In this document: positions 1 through 9,158 of the stretch, piece by piece
How positions within the stretch are numbered: position 1 is the stretch's first letter
How the letters are laid out: every line of letters begins with the position of its first letter
Source of the DNA: Lachnospiraceae bacterium
GTDB taxonomy: Bacteria; Bacillota; Clostridia; Lachnospirales; Lachnospiraceae
NCBI GenBank assembly: GCA_017527205.1
Contig: JAFXQK010000067.1
Coordinates: forward strand, 1-64,000
Length of the DNA stretch: 64,000 bases
Direction of reading: 5' to 3'
Made by a program: the position numbers and the translations under genes
The notes under the pieces: generated by a model
Seen by the model: only the letters and a program-made list of their open reading frames with translations
What the model was told of the DNA's origin: nothing
Database searches by the model: none

Positions 1-855
1 ACCTCTCTGCCCCTTACCAACGGGGCTCACCAGATCCATCACCCTCATGGCAACGCTACATCCCGGCGTCTCCAGCTTAATGCGCTTGTCAGGGAAAATA
101 GGCGTCATGTCGCTAAAGTCCATGCGCTTTGCAGATTCCTCGGGCGTATAGCCATTGATGGTACGCACGTACAAGAGAGCGCTGAACTTCTCCTGCTGCG
201 TCTTAATTCTCTTATTTCCTCTCAGAATATCTCCCGTCTTCAGGCCAAACCTGCGAATCTGGCTTGGTGCAACATAAACGTCATTCTCCCCGGGGAGATA
301 ATTATCGCCACGAATAAAGCCATAGCCGTCAGGCATAACCTCCAAAATACCAATGGCCTCAATACCACTGTCAAGCTCTGCCGGGAACTGCGTGGCATCG
401 TAAACTTCGGTCTGGCGATTGCCCTTTCCGGCATCCGCCGCGGCCTGAGCTGCGGGAGTTGCCTGTTGCACGGGCTGAGCAGGCGCCTGTACCTGCTGCG
501 CAGGCTGCGTCTGCGTCGTCGCCTGCTGCCGTTCTGCCGGCTGCGCCTTAGTCGTTTCTTCCTGTCTTGGCATGGAGCGAAGAATCCTCTGCTTTGCAGC
601 AGAATCCGGTTTCGCACTATTCTCCCGCTTCGCAGGTGCTTCCGTTTTCGCCTCGGCTGCCTGCTTTTCCTGTTCAGCCTCCTTTGCGGCCGCTGCCTGT
701 GCCTTCTTCTCCTCGATCTGCTTAAGTCTCTCGTCTTCTTCCAGCATGGCTTCGACAACCTCCGATTTCTTCATGGCGGAAGTTCCCTTCAATCCTCTTG
801 CCTTTGCGAGATCCCTAAGTACGGCCAACGGAAGTGATTCGTATTTTTCTCTCAT
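1..855 (-). CDS. rho: Transcription termination factor Rho, N-terminal part (runs off the window)
   Basis: Rho is the hexameric RNA-dependent ATPase/helicase that ends untranslated transcripts. Only 285 N-terminal residues are present because the gene continues past position 1. I translated it directly from the ATG at 855-853, which has a perfect AGGAGG site 6 bases upstream. Residues about 7-45 form the Rho_N three-helix domain (LPLAVLRDLAKARGL). Residues about 46-150 are a low-complexity linker rich in Glu, Lys, Gln and Ala. From about residue 169 the cold-shock-like RNA-binding domain begins (EVMPDGYGFIRGDNYLPG), followed by the basic start of the ATPase region. Long Q/A-rich insertions between Rho_N and the RNA-binding domain are known in some Rho proteins. 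The identification rests on the two domains together; Walker motifs lie outside the window. Confidence 0.93.
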   Translation of the reverse strand, partial: MREKYESLPLAVLRDLAKARGLKGTSAMKKSEVVEAMLEEDERLKQIEEKKAQAAAAKEAEQEKQAAEAKTEAPAKRENSAKPDSAAKQRILRSMPRQEETTKAQPAERQQATTQTQPAQQVQAPAQPVQQATPAAQAAADAGKGNRQTEVYDATQFPAELDSGIEAIGILEVMPDGYGFIRGDNYLPGENDVYVAPSQIRRFGLKTGDILRGNKRIKTQQEKFSALLYVRTINGYTPEESAKRMDFSDMTPIFPDKRIKLETPGCSVAMRVMDLVSPVGKGQRG

Positions 856-1061
856 GAAATCCTCCTAAAATTACATTGTCCCCAATGCATAATAATAAAT
901 TTCCACCACGCTCTGCATATGCCATGGCGAAAAACTATACTATTATTTCACGGGGGTAAAAAAAGATAGGTTCGACGTGCATCCTTAGGCTTCATTGTAA
1001 TATAAAACAACAAAAATGAAAAGCCCTAAAATAAAAAAATTTTTACTTTTTCGATGCGCTC

Positions 1062-1090
1062 TTGAAATTTAAGTAACCTTAAGCTATACT
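1062..1090 (+). promoter_or_regulatory. Sigma-A type promoter of the malic enzyme operon
   Basis: TTGAAA at 1062-1067 and TATACT at 1085-1090 are separated by exactly 17 bases. They lie 56 bases before the ATG at 1146 and upstream of the ribosome site AGAAAGGG. The stretch 856-1061 between this promoter and rho has no recognisable gene and is A/T rich near 1010-1045. Confidence 0.75.
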
Positions 1091-1145
1091 GTAAGAAATC
1101 TGGCATCGGATAACCGCTGAGATAGATGAAAGAAAGGGAAAACTC

Positions 1146-2300
1146 ATGACAACGAATGAAAAAGCTTTAATGATGCATGAACAATGGAAGGGAAAGATCG
1201 AGACCGTCTCCAAGGCTCCCGTAAAATCGAGGGAGGATCTGGCAATCGCTTACACTCCCGGCGTAGCTGAGCCCTGCAAGGTGATCGCGAAGGATCCTGA
1301 GGCAGCTTATAAGTATACCATGAAATCAAATACGATCGCCGTAGTCTCCGACGGAAGTGCCGTATTGGGACTTGGCAACATCGGACCCTACGCAGCAATG
1401 CCCGTCATGGAGGGCAAGGCCGTTCTGTTTAAGGAATTTGGCGGTGTTAATGCCGTTCCCATCTGCCTGAATACGCAGGATACCGAGGAAATCATCAAAG
1501 CCGTTACCTGGCTTGCACCCAGCTATGGCGGAATCAATCTGGAGGACATCAGTGCTCCCAGATGCTTTGAAATTGAAGAGAGACTGAAGGCTACCTTGAA
1601 CATCCCCGTGTTCCATGACGATCAGCATGGTACCGCAATCGTTGTTCTTGCAGGAATCATCAACTCCTTAAAGGTTGTCGGCAAGAAGAAGGAAGACTGC
1701 CGCGTGGTTGTAAATGGTGCAGGAAGCGCAGGCGTTGCCATTTCCAAGCTTCTGCTCTCCTATGGCTTCCCGAACGTTACCATGTGCGATACCGTTGGCA
1801 TCATTTCCAAGAACAGAACCGGACTCAACTGGATGAAGCAGCAGATGGCCGAGGTGACGAACCTTGAGGGCAAGGATGGCACTCTGGCAGATGCCATGAA
1901 GGGTGCTGACATCTTTGTTGGCGTTTCCGCTCCTGGCGTGGTAACTGCGGAAATGGTTCAGAGCATGAATCGTGACGCCATCATCTTCGCCCTGTCCAAT
2001 CCCGTTCCTGAGATTATGCCTGACATTGCAAAGGCAGCAGGTGCAAAGGTAGTAGGAACCGGAAGAAGCGACTTCCCGAATCAGGTAAACAACGTGGTTG
2101 CATTCCCTGGCATCTTCAAGGGTGCATTGGAAGGCCGTGCTCCTCAGATCACTGAGGAAATGAAGTTGGCTGCAGCACTTGCCATCGCAAGCCTTGTTCC
2201 CGAGGACGAGCTCTCCGAGGACAACGTAATGCCTGAAGCCTTCAATCCCAAGGTTGCAGACCTTGTTGCCGAGGCCGTAAAGAGTCACATTCGCAAATAA
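1146..2300 (+). CDS. Malic enzyme, short type (malate to pyruvate, NAD(P)-dependent)
   Basis: This enzyme oxidatively decarboxylates malate to pyruvate in the cytosol. The 384-residue length matches the short bacterial/archaeal malic enzymes without the phosphotransacetylase-like extension. Visible motifs are YTPGVAEPC near residue 36 (substrate Tyr region), the LGNIGP and [11 protein letters not shown] segments, [10 protein letters not shown] near 160 (metal-binding Asp), the Rossmann GAGSAGVA near 195, and the conserved ALSNPVPEI near 285. The start is fixed by AGAAAGGG eight bases upstream and the promoter at 1062-1090. A radical SAM gene follows 38 bases later on the same strand and may be co-transcribed. 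Cofactor preference cannot be read safely, so no symbol is given. Confidence 0.93.
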   Translation: MTTNEKALMMHEQWKGKIETVSKAPVKSREDLAIAYTPGVAEPCKVIAKDPEAAYKYTMKSNTIAVVSDGSAVLGLGNIGPYAAMPVMEGKAVLFKEFGGVNAVPICLNTQDTEEIIKAVTWLAPSYGGINLEDISAPRCFEIEERLKATLNIPVFHDDQHGTAIVVLAGIINSLKVVGKKKEDCRVVVNGAGSAGVAISKLLLSYGFPNVTMCDTVGIISKNRTGLNWMKQQMAEVTNLEGKDGTLADAMKGADIFVGVSAPGVVTAEMVQSMNRDAIIFALSNPVPEIMPDIAKAAGAKVVGTGRSDFPNQVNNVVAFPGIFKGALEGRAPQITEEMKLAAALAIASLVPEDELSEDNVMPEAFNPKVADLVAEAVKSHIRK

Positions 2301-2338
2301 ATGAAAACAAGTTTTGAAAGAAAGCAGAAGGAGAAACC

Positions 2339-3331
2339 ATGACGGACTGGCACGGAAAGCCCTACTACTCTCTTGATGCATATTGTAAAAACACCTATCA
2401 ACATAAGCTTTATAAGATAGCCCTGAATGCCCATCTGACCTGCCCCAACCGGGACGGAACCCTGGGCCTTCGGGGCTGTATCTTCTGTAGCGCAGGTGGA
2501 AGCGGCGAATTCGCGGCAAGCCTTCCCGAGGGCCCCTTATTCTCAGAATGTCCTTCGTCTTCTGACAGCCATGCGGCCTTGGACATTGACCGCCAGCTGC
2601 TGGAAGGGCTTGCCCTCTTTGGAGGCAAAAAGACCAGCGAGGAATACATTGCCTATTTTCAGGCCTTTACCAACACCTATGGTCCCCTCCCCTATCTGGA
2701 GACCATTTACCGCAGTGCGCTCTCACATCCAAAGGTGCGCGGCATTTCCATTGCAACGCGGCCAGACTGCGTAGGAGAACCGGTCGTCCAACTACTAAAA
2801 GGCTTGCAGCAGGAATTCCCTGACAAATTTATCTGGATCGAGCTTGGACTACAATCCATTCACGAGAAAACGGCGACTTACATTCGCCGCGGCTATCCCT
2901 TAAAAACCTTTGAGGATGCCTATGCAAGACTCTCAGAGGCGGGCTTTCCCGTGATTATCCACTTAATTCTCGGCCTTCCCATGGAAAGCCAGGAGGAAAT
3001 GCTACAAAGCGTGGAATGGGTTAGCCGCCTCCATCCCTTTGGCATAAAGCTCCAGCTCCTTCACGTCCTGCGCGGCACGGATCTCGAGACCGAATATCTT
3101 GCCGGGAAATTTGAGACATTGACAAAGGAAGCCTACCTCTCCCTCTTATCAGAATGCATTGCCCGCTTAGATCCCGAGATTGTCATTCACAGGGTCACGG
3201 GAGACGGTCGGGGAGTGGATCTGATCGCTCCCGATTGGAGCAGAAACAAAAAGGACGTACTAAATAGCTTACATCACTTACTCAAAGAAAAAAACATACG
3301 GCAGGGTTGCCATTGCGAGGACAAACCATGA
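2339..3331 (+). CDS. Radical SAM protein of the YtqA/YhcC family (TIGR01212)
   Basis: The family is a set of radical S-adenosylmethionine proteins of uncertain substrate, some linked to tRNA modification. At 330 residues it has the family length and the diagnostic start WHGKPYYSLDAYCK. The family's cysteine cluster is seen as CPNRDGTLGLRGCIFC, with the [4Fe-4S]-binding cysteines near residues 34-50, followed by the FQAFTNTY and ARPDCV-like TRPDCV segments of the TIM barrel. An AAGGAG site precedes the ATG at 2339. Its stop overlaps the start of the next gene (ATGA), so the two are translationally coupled. Family assignment is firm; the reaction is not known from sequence. Confidence 0.88.
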   Translation: MTDWHGKPYYSLDAYCKNTYQHKLYKIALNAHLTCPNRDGTLGLRGCIFCSAGGSGEFAASLPEGPLFSECPSSSDSHAALDIDRQLLEGLALFGGKKTSEEYIAYFQAFTNTYGPLPYLETIYRSALSHPKVRGISIATRPDCVGEPVVQLLKGLQQEFPDKFIWIELGLQSIHEKTATYIRRGYPLKTFEDAYARLSEAGFPVIIHLILGLPMESQEEMLQSVEWVSRLHPFGIKLQLLHVLRGTDLETEYLAGKFETLTKEAYLSLLSECIARLDPEIVIHRVTGDGRGVDLIAPDWSRNKKDVLNSLHHLLKEKNIRQGCHCEDKP

Positions 3332-3843
3332 TACAGGATCCCTTGACGCTCTATAAACTGATTGTATTATATATGCTGGATCGGGTCAGCTTTCCCATGA
3401 CGGGCGCACAGATCAGCGACTTTATGTTGGAAAAGGAATATACGAACTTTTTGACTTTGCAGCAGGTGTTCAATGAACTGACGGAGGCCGGCATGATCTC
3501 CGCTCAGTCCATCCGCAACAGAACCCATCTTTCCATTACCACGGAAGGAAAAGAGACCCTGCATTTTTTTGAAAACCGCATCGGCGACGCGATTAAATCA
3601 GACATAGAAACCTATTTTCAGGAAAAAGAATTTGACCTTCGAAATGAAGTGTCCGTATTAGCAGATTATTACAAGGCTACCAGCGGCGAATACGAGACCC
3701 GCCTTGTTGCAAAGGATCGCGGCATCTCCCTCATCGACCTGACGCTCTCCGTTCCGACAAAGGAGCTTGCGGAAAACATCTGCGACAACTGGCAGAAAAA
3801 AAATCAAGAGATTTATCAATACATTACGAAGGCATTATTTTAA
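3328..3843 (+). CDS. DUF4364 family protein (winged-helix-like, Lachnospiraceae/Clostridia)
   Basis: A 171-residue cytosolic protein of the DUF4364 family. The N-terminal 80 residues (LYKLIVLYMLDRVSFPMTGA, then QQVFNELTEAGMI) read like a winged helix-turn-helix, and the C-terminal half is a mixed alpha/beta domain of unknown role. I chose the ATG at 3328 because it overlaps the upstream stop as ATGA and has GAGGA seven bases before it. An in-frame upstream ATG at 3307 would overlap the radical SAM gene by 25 bases and has no ribosome site. The gene ends six bases from the convergent gene on the other strand. A DNA-binding role is inference from the fold only. Confidence 0.85.
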   Translation: MIQDPLTLYKLIVLYMLDRVSFPMTGAQISDFMLEKEYTNFLTLQQVFNELTEAGMISAQSIRNRTHLSITTEGKETLHFFENRIGDAIKSDIETYFQEKEFDLRNEVSVLADYYKATSGEYETRLVAKDRGISLIDLTLSVPTKELAENICDNWQKKNQEIYQYITKALF

Positions 3844-3849
3844 TGAACC

Positions 3850-4473
3850 CTATGCCTTGATGATCTGTTTGGGCGTTGGTTCTCCCACGTCTTTATATTT
3901 TTTCGAGAAATAAGGTTTGGAATCGCTGATTTCGATAAAACACGTCTTCTCCATGTCATAGTCCCAGTGTTTCACTTTGAAGCCTTGATTCATCAGCTTC
4001 ACGTATTCTTCGACTTCCTCCTCCCAGAGTTTCTTTGGAAGACCATTCTTTACCAGACGCAGATACTCCTCAAAGTTCACAAGCCTCGTATCTTCAATGG
4101 TATTATAAACATAATTTTCCCTCTCAACGTACATCCAATCGTCGTCTTCCATGTGATCCATCGAATATCTCCACTTCGGAGTATTTTCTTCTCGTGTATT
4201 CGCCTCTACGGCGTAGCTGATTTCCTGACAGCATTCCTTGTATGCCCAAAGAAGTAAATCTTCCTCGTCCTTTGCCTCATATTCTTCATAAAAAATCGCG
4301 CGATCCCCATTACAGAAGATCTTCAAACCATCACGATAGTAATCGGGAAAGCTTGTGACCCTATCGATGGTGCGATCCGAGACCTCCTTTGGCAGATGCT
4401 CCCTGATCCACTTTTTATCCACCTTTAATCTTTTCATCTTATAGCATTCCTGCCCAACTCTCTGCTCCTTCAT
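3850..4473 (-). CDS. Hypothetical acidic protein, orphan
   Basis: I do not recognise this 207-residue protein. It has no signal peptide or membrane segment. The middle is strongly acidic and aromatic (HMEDDDWMYVERENYVYN), and tryptophan and tyrosine are frequent throughout, a composition often met in immunity-type or antitoxin-like cytosolic proteins. That comparison is only a resemblance. The start is supported by AAAGGAGTG ten bases before the ATG and by a near-consensus promoter just upstream. It is a single-gene unit, convergent with DUF4364 and followed upstream by the terminator of the kinase operon. Confidence 0.7.
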   Translation of the reverse strand: MKEQRVGQECYKMKRLKVDKKWIREHLPKEVSDRTIDRVTSFPDYYRDGLKIFCNGDRAIFYEEYEAKDEEDLLLWAYKECCQEISYAVEANTREENTPKWRYSMDHMEDDDWMYVERENYVYNTIEDTRLVNFEEYLRLVKNGLPKKLWEEEVEEYVKLMNQGFKVKHWDYDMEKTCFIEISDSKPYFSKKYKDVGEPTPKQIIKA

Positions 4474-4504
4474 GAATGATCACTCCTTTCTGTTTCTTGC
4501 GTAT

Positions 4505-4533
4505 ATCATATTATCATTTTGAATATATGTCAA
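4505..4533 (-). promoter_or_regulatory. Strong sigma-A promoter of the orphan acidic protein gene
   Basis: Read on the minus strand, TTGACA (4533-4528) and TATGAT (4510-4505) are separated by 17 bases. The surrounding sequence is markedly A/T rich. The AAAGGAG ribosome site and the ATG at 4473 follow about 35 bases downstream. Confidence 0.8.
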
Positions 4534-4570
4534 GTCTTTTTCAATTTTTTTATTGGGTTATTTAAACTGA

Positions 4571-4611
4571 AAACGGCGGCGAAAGATCCTAAGATCGTTC
4601 ACCGCCGTTTA
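4571..4611 (-). terminator. Terminator hairpin of the FGGY kinase operon
   Basis: AAACGGCGG (4571-4579) pairs with CCGCCGTTT (4602-4610), and the helix continues inward (GATC/GATC around a TTAG loop). The stem includes the last codons and stop of the kinase gene. The downstream run is U/A rich rather than a pure U tract, so it may also serve as an mRNA 3' stabiliser. Confidence 0.6.
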
Positions 4612-6190
4612 TGATCTGAAAGCTCTTAGCATTGTTTTTATAGAGTTTTTTGAACACACGATAGTTGCGTTCATATATCCCCTTATTCTCAGGGTTGGGA
4701 ATGTAGGCATGATTCGCTTTTACAAGCTGGCGTGAAAGCTCCAGCACGTCAACCCCTCTAACGCCTGCAGCAACAACCAGTGCCGTTCCGATCGCACCAA
4801 CCTCCTGTGAATGATCTATGATTTCAATCGTCCGCCCTGTAATATCTGCAAGCATCTGACACGTAATGGGCGACAATGCCCCGCCGCCAACAAATCTGAT
4901 CGGATCGGAAGTTTTCACCTTTTTCGTCTCACATTCCAAAAGCCAGCGCAAATGATAGCAAATCCCCTCAAGTACGGCACGGATCATGTCTCTTTTTCCG
5001 TTCTCGACTCTGATGTTAAAGAATACTCCTCCCGCATTGGAATCTTCAAACGGACATCGGTTACCATGAAGCCACGGCGTAAATATAACACCATTTGCAC
5101 CTGGAGGAACTTTCCTGACCTCTTCTGAAAGATAATCATAAAGGCTTAGATATTTACTCTCCACGTCTGTGATTTTCTTATTATCTAGATAAACTCCGAT
5201 CTCATCCAATGCAAGATGATCCATGACCCACTCGAAGCACTTCCCGGCCGTTTCCAGTTCCGCATAATAATTAAAGTACCCGTGTTTTGCTGACAAAACG
5301 CCGGTGATCATCGCTTTGACGTCAACCGTCTGATAATCCAGAAATGTTGATACCCATCCTGACGTTCCGACATATATATGCGTATCTCCCGGTCTTGTAC
5401 ATCCGGCACCGATATTCACAAAGGTTGTATCTCCGCCTCCTCCAAATACCGGGGTTCCCTTTACAAGCCCAAGATCATTCGCTGCTTTCTCAGTCAAGCC
5501 ACCAACCAGATCCGTACAGTCTATAATATCCGGCAAATGCTTAGGGTCTATCCCGTACATTTTCAGGAGCCCCTTGTTCCAACCTTCCTTTCCTTTGCGG
5601 GTATCATAAAGGAAGGTAGCAAATGCGGAATCTGCAGTTCTTATAATTCTTCCCGTGCAACGTGCCACAAGGTAATCTCCAACGTCCAGCCATTTATATG
5701 TTTTTCTAAATACTTCCGGCTCATTGTTTTCTACCCATTTATATTTCCATACCGGATCCTTGGCACTGGTTGAACCGGCATAATTAACGATCAGATTCCT
5801 CGCAAGCTTATACAGACTGCACCCGGAAACCTTGATTATTCCACTACCCATACATTCCTTATATTCTTTAACGCCCTTTTGATCCAGATAGTTCATTGGT
5901 GGTCTGACGGCATTCGCATTCTCATCCACAAGAACAGTTCCCTGCATCTGTGAGCAAAATGCAATTCCTTTGATTTCTTCAGGCGTAACCTCCGAATTTT
6001 CAAACAGGGCTCTTGTAGTGGAGCATATTGCTTCCCACCACTCTTCCGTATCCTGTTCAGCGCCACCATTTTCAGAAATATAAATGCCGTAAGCAGCCGT
6101 AGAGCTTGCCACAAGACGTATTTTTGTCTCGATGCTAAACAGGCAGGTTTTTACGCTGCCGGTTCCGAAATCATAAATGATAACATACAT
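4589..6190 (-). CDS. FGGY-family carbohydrate kinase (xylulokinase-like)
   Basis: FGGY kinases phosphorylate sugars or polyols with ATP in the cytosol. The 533-residue length fits the family. The N-terminal phosphate-binding loop is atypical but recognisable (YDFGTGSVKTCLF). The catalytic loop is GGGGDTTFVNIGAG near residue 250, and the C-terminal ATP-binding motif is RFVGGGALSPITCQMLADI. The sugar is not readable from sequence. Its ribosome site GAGGA lies inside the repeated HAD 3' end at 6194-6244, three bases before the ATG region. This suggests that a HAD gene once sat directly in front of the kinase gene. It is the last gene of the minus-strand cluster and ends in a hairpin. Confidence 0.85.
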   Translation of the reverse strand: MYVIIYDFGTGSVKTCLFSIETKIRLVASSTAAYGIYISENGGAEQDTEEWWEAICSTTRALFENSEVTPEEIKGIAFCSQMQGTVLVDENANAVRPPMNYLDQKGVKEYKECMGSGIIKVSGCSLYKLARNLIVNYAGSTSAKDPVWKYKWVENNEPEVFRKTYKWLDVGDYLVARCTGRIIRTADSAFATFLYDTRKGKEGWNKGLLKMYGIDPKHLPDIIDCTDLVGGLTEKAANDLGLVKGTPVFGGGGDTTFVNIGAGCTRPGDTHIYVGTSGWVSTFLDYQTVDVKAMITGVLSAKHGYFNYYAELETAGKCFEWVMDHLALDEIGVYLDNKKITDVESKYLSLYDYLSEEVRKVPPGANGVIFTPWLHGNRCPFEDSNAGGVFFNIRVENGKRDMIRAVLEGICYHLRWLLECETKKVKTSDPIRFVGGGALSPITCQMLADITGRTIEIIDHSQEVGAIGTALVVAAGVRGVDVLELSRQLVKANHAYIPNPENKGIYERNYRVFKKLYKNNAKSFQIINGGERS

Positions 6191-6193
6191 CTA

Positions 6194-6244
6194 TCAGTCC
6201 TCTTTTAGGTGAACGTTCCACCCCGTATCAATCTTCTTTTTCAT
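6194..6244 (-). pseudogene. Remnant 3' end of a HAD hydrolase gene (second copy of the end of 11881-12516)
   Basis: Translated on the minus strand this stretch reads MKKKIDTGWNVHLKED and stop. The intact HAD gene at 11881-12516 ends VKKKIDTGWNIHLKED and stop. From the first shared AAA codon to the stop, 42 of 48 bases agree. Five of the six differences are synonymous (counting the stop change) and one is Ile/Val. In frame upstream the coding sequence breaks at a TGA within four codons, and no ribosome site precedes it. The remnant supplies the GAGGA ribosome site of the kinase gene. Confidence 0.8.
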
Positions 6245-6275
6245 AAATCTCATAAATCATTTGACAGATGCCAAC

Positions 6276-9158
6276 TTAGATTAACAGCTTGCCTGCTGTT
6301 TCGCAGACTAATTCTCCAAACCTACGTATGGTATCTTTTTCATATCTGCTGGCGGCGTAATCAAGATAAAGAAGATAACCCCTCTCGCTTTTTATAATTT
6401 CCACGTCCAGAGAATTCTGAGCCGCTGCGTACTCGTTTGTAAGCTTTATTTCCTCCAACCTGACTTCCGTTTCGAAATCAAGCTTGTACATATCTCCCTG
6501 AAAAAGTACGCAAATACAGTCATCCTCCACCGGCTTTGAAAAAGCTGACCTTACGAAACTAAAGCTGCTGTACTCTATACCTTTCTCTATCTGATCTTTG
6601 ATGTCCCTAAATATTTCCACAATTGATCTGTCTTTCTTTATATCCAGTGCCGCAGGCAGAATATGATAAAGCGCTCCAATACTGTTTTGGGACTGAAGAT
6701 TATTTCTGCCGTTAAATGCCCACGTTACCATCACCTTTTCAAAACCCGTAAAAACAGAAAGTGCCATCAGCACAGCCGTGATAAAGAATCCATTTCTGCC
6801 AAGGCCTGTCCTCGCCTGAAATTCCGTAAACTGCTTTTCAGAAAATGCCAATGGAAGAGTTACCGAATCTGACTTATTATCTTTACTTTTGTGATCATAA
6901 GGCAGGTTTTTCATAAAGTCATCACACGGATAACGGCTGGTAAAATACTTTTCTGCAGCCTGATATACGCTTGATGCTTTCTCCTTTTCTCTTTGGGAAA
7001 GAATATAGTAATAATAGTCTGTGGAAAGTTTCTTTCCCTTCAAAGCTTTATACAATTCCCCTGCAGAAATCTGCACTGAAAATCCATCAAAAATAATATG
7101 ATGCACGTCAAAAAAGAAGTATGTTTCCTGTTCTACTGAGAATACCCTGCATCTAAAAAGAGGGCTATTCATAAGATTATAGGGCCTTACCAGCGCTTTT
7201 TTTATTTCTTCAAAGTCCTTTTTCGAAATATTCTCAACTACCATCTCCGGCATATCATCAACTACATAATGCTGAAGCACCTCACCATTTTCATTCTCCT
7301 GAAGTTCAGTTAAAAAAGCCGGATGATTTCCGATAACATGGCTCAAGGCGCCTATAAGCTCCTCTGCCGAAGCGCCGGTTACCCGAACCAACATAAACAA
7401 ATTATACATAGTGGAGTTTGGCGTATGTCTTTGATAAGATAATATATATTTCTGCTCCGGACTTAAAGGATGAGGCCGCCTCATGCTGCTAAGATTTATT
7501 TCATCTATGGAACTTTGGACTGTAGCACTTTTTGTATGATATATTTTAGCAATCTTTTGCGGAGTCCTGCCTCTGTAAACGTCCTCTATCGCAAGCCCGG
7601 GAAGTTCCGTCTCCGTAAGTAGCATCATGGACAAAAGCGAATCCCCTCCCACTAGATAGAAGTCGTCACAGGCGCTGAACCGTTCTACCCCAAGTACCTT
7701 TGCCATGGCACTGCATAAAACCCTCTCGGTATCATTTTGGGGAGCTAAATAGGCAGCGCGATAAGCCACGGAATCCGCCGGCGGAAGGTTGTCTTTATCC
7801 AGTTTTCCGTTTTTATTTCTTGGAATGTCCTTTATTTTTATATAATAAGTCGGGATCATGTAAGCAGGCAAAATGGTGCTTAATTTATCCCTGAGTGTTC
7901 CTGTGTCTATATCCCTGTCTTCCGTGAAGTAAGCGCACAGATATGATCTTGTTTCGTCTACGAAACCTTTGACCGCAGTCCATTTAAGGCCTGTAACTTT
8001 TTTTATGGCAGCCTCCACCTCTGCCGGCTCCACTCTGTTACCATTGATCTTAATCGTATCGGATATTCTTCCGATAAGCTGATATTCACCGTTATCCAGC
8101 CTTCTTGCCAGATCTCCGCTGTGAAATATTCTGCCGTCAAAGGACAAATTGTCAACTGTTTTGCCGCCTATATATCCTCTGGTATAAGGCACGTCGTAGC
8201 AGATTTCCCCCACCTTGCCGTTTTCTACCTCTTTACCGTTTTCATCGAGAATATAAATATTTACGTCATACTGTGGAGTGCCTACCGATGCTATTTCGTT
8301 TGGTTCATCCAGCCTGGCTACGCTGACTATGGTGCCCGATTCGGAGCTACAATAAATATTCCATACAGTCATTTCCTCCTTTGGCCTCCAGATACCATTA
8401 GCAGGCTCTGAGGATATAAATACTTTTTTCAGATAAGGCCCAAAATCCGTAATCATTCTGAAAAGAGATGCCGTAAAAAACGTAGCGGTGGCTTTATTGA
8501 CAATAAAATAAGTTTCCAGAGTCTGCAAATTCTGAATGGTCACGTAGGGAACTATAAGCAGCATAGTTCCCTCATAAAAACTGTATATGATACTCATTAC
8601 GGACGCCACAAAATTAAGGGGTGAAATGAGCGCAAGAATATCTTCCTCCACATACATAGGCTTATTTTCAAAGTGGCATGACTCATATAAAAGCGGGATA
8701 CCACCGTACTCATGAAGGACTCCTTTGGGTCTTCCGGACGTTCCTGAGGTATACACCACGTAAGCTGCTGCATGGGGATCAAATGGCTCATTTCCCCGTA
8801 GAGCCTCCAAGCCCTCTATCTCCTCCCAGACCCTTTCATCTATCACCACCTCAGAGCCACAGTCCTTTTTTATGAAATCTACTCGTTCCTCAGGCATACC
8901 ATATTCAAGAAGAACCGCACAGGCTCCTGCCTTCCACACTCCAAGCAAAGCCACCGGTCCGTATACTCCCCTGGGAAGCAGGATAGTGACTATGTCTTCT
9001 TTGCCTATACACTTTTCTTTCAGATACCTGTACACTTTCCCTGAAAGATTATCAAGTTCCCTTCTGGTCATCTCTTTACCGCCCGCGCCTTCACTGATGA
9101 TTACTTTATCGGGGTTTTCGCTTAAGTGTTCTGACATACTCGCAAAAAAATCTCTCAT
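6276..9158 (-). CDS. NRPS-like protein: adenylation, carrier, condensation (A-PCP-C)
   Basis: This 960-residue protein activates an acid as acyl-AMP, holds it on a carrier domain and presumably transfers it to an amine or alcohol. The adenylation domain spans about 1-465: core A3 YVVYTSGTSGRPKGV from residue 133, A7 HSGDLARR, A8 LIGRISDTIKINGNRVEP, and A10 with its lysine IPRNKNGKLDKDNLP. The carrier domain spans about 475-545 with FYLVGGDSLL (Ser near 505). The condensation domain spans about 562-960 with an intact active-site HHIIFDG at 686. There is no thioesterase or reductase, and the order A-PCP-C without a leading C domain is unusual. The binding-pocket position that is Asp in alpha-amino-acid adenylation domains aligns here with Val (LNFVASVMS), so the substrate may lack an alpha-amino group. 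The start overlaps the MATE gene's stop (ATGA). Confidence 0.9.
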   Translation of the reverse strand: MRDFFASMSEHLSENPDKVIISEGAGGKEMTRRELDNLSGKVYRYLKEKCIGKEDIVTILLPRGVYGPVALLGVWKAGACAVLLEYGMPEERVDFIKKDCGSEVVIDERVWEEIEGLEALRGNEPFDPHAAAYVVYTSGTSGRPKGVLHEYGGIPLLYESCHFENKPMYVEEDILALISPLNFVASVMSIIYSFYEGTMLLIVPYVTIQNLQTLETYFIVNKATATFFTASLFRMITDFGPYLKKVFISSEPANGIWRPKEEMTVWNIYCSSESGTIVSVARLDEPNEIASVGTPQYDVNIYILDENGKEVENGKVGEICYDVPYTRGYIGGKTVDNLSFDGRIFHSGDLARRLDNGEYQLIGRISDTIKINGNRVEPAEVEAAIKKVTGLKWTAVKGFVDETRSYLCAYFTEDRDIDTGTLRDKLSTILPAYMIPTYYIKIKDIPRNKNGKLDKDNLPPADSVAYRAAYLAPQNDTERVLCSAMAKVLGVERFSACDDFYLVGGDSLLSMMLLTETELPGLAIEDVYRGRTPQKIAKIYHTKSATVQSSIDEINLSSMRRPHPLSPEQKYILSYQRHTPNSTMYNLFMLVRVTGASAEELIGALSHVIGNHPAFLTELQENENGEVLQHYVVDDMPEMVVENISKKDFEEIKKALVRPYNLMNSPLFRCRVFSVEQETYFFFDVHHIIFDGFSVQISAGELYKALKGKKLSTDYYYYILSQREKEKASSVYQAAEKYFTSRYPCDDFMKNLPYDHKSKDNKSDSVTLPLAFSEKQFTEFQARTGLGRNGFFITAVLMALSVFTGFEKVMVTWAFNGRNNLQSQNSIGALYHILPAALDIKKDRSIVEIFRDIKDQIEKGIEYSSFSFVRSAFSKPVEDDCICVLFQGDMYKLDFETEVRLEEIKLTNEYAAAQNSLDVEIIKSERGYLLYLDYAASRYEKDTIRRFGELVCETAGKLLI

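Noticed and set aside
1668..2519. A 283-codon minus-strand frame
   Set aside because: It overlaps malic enzyme and the radical SAM gene, both firmly identified on the plus strand, and has no family features.
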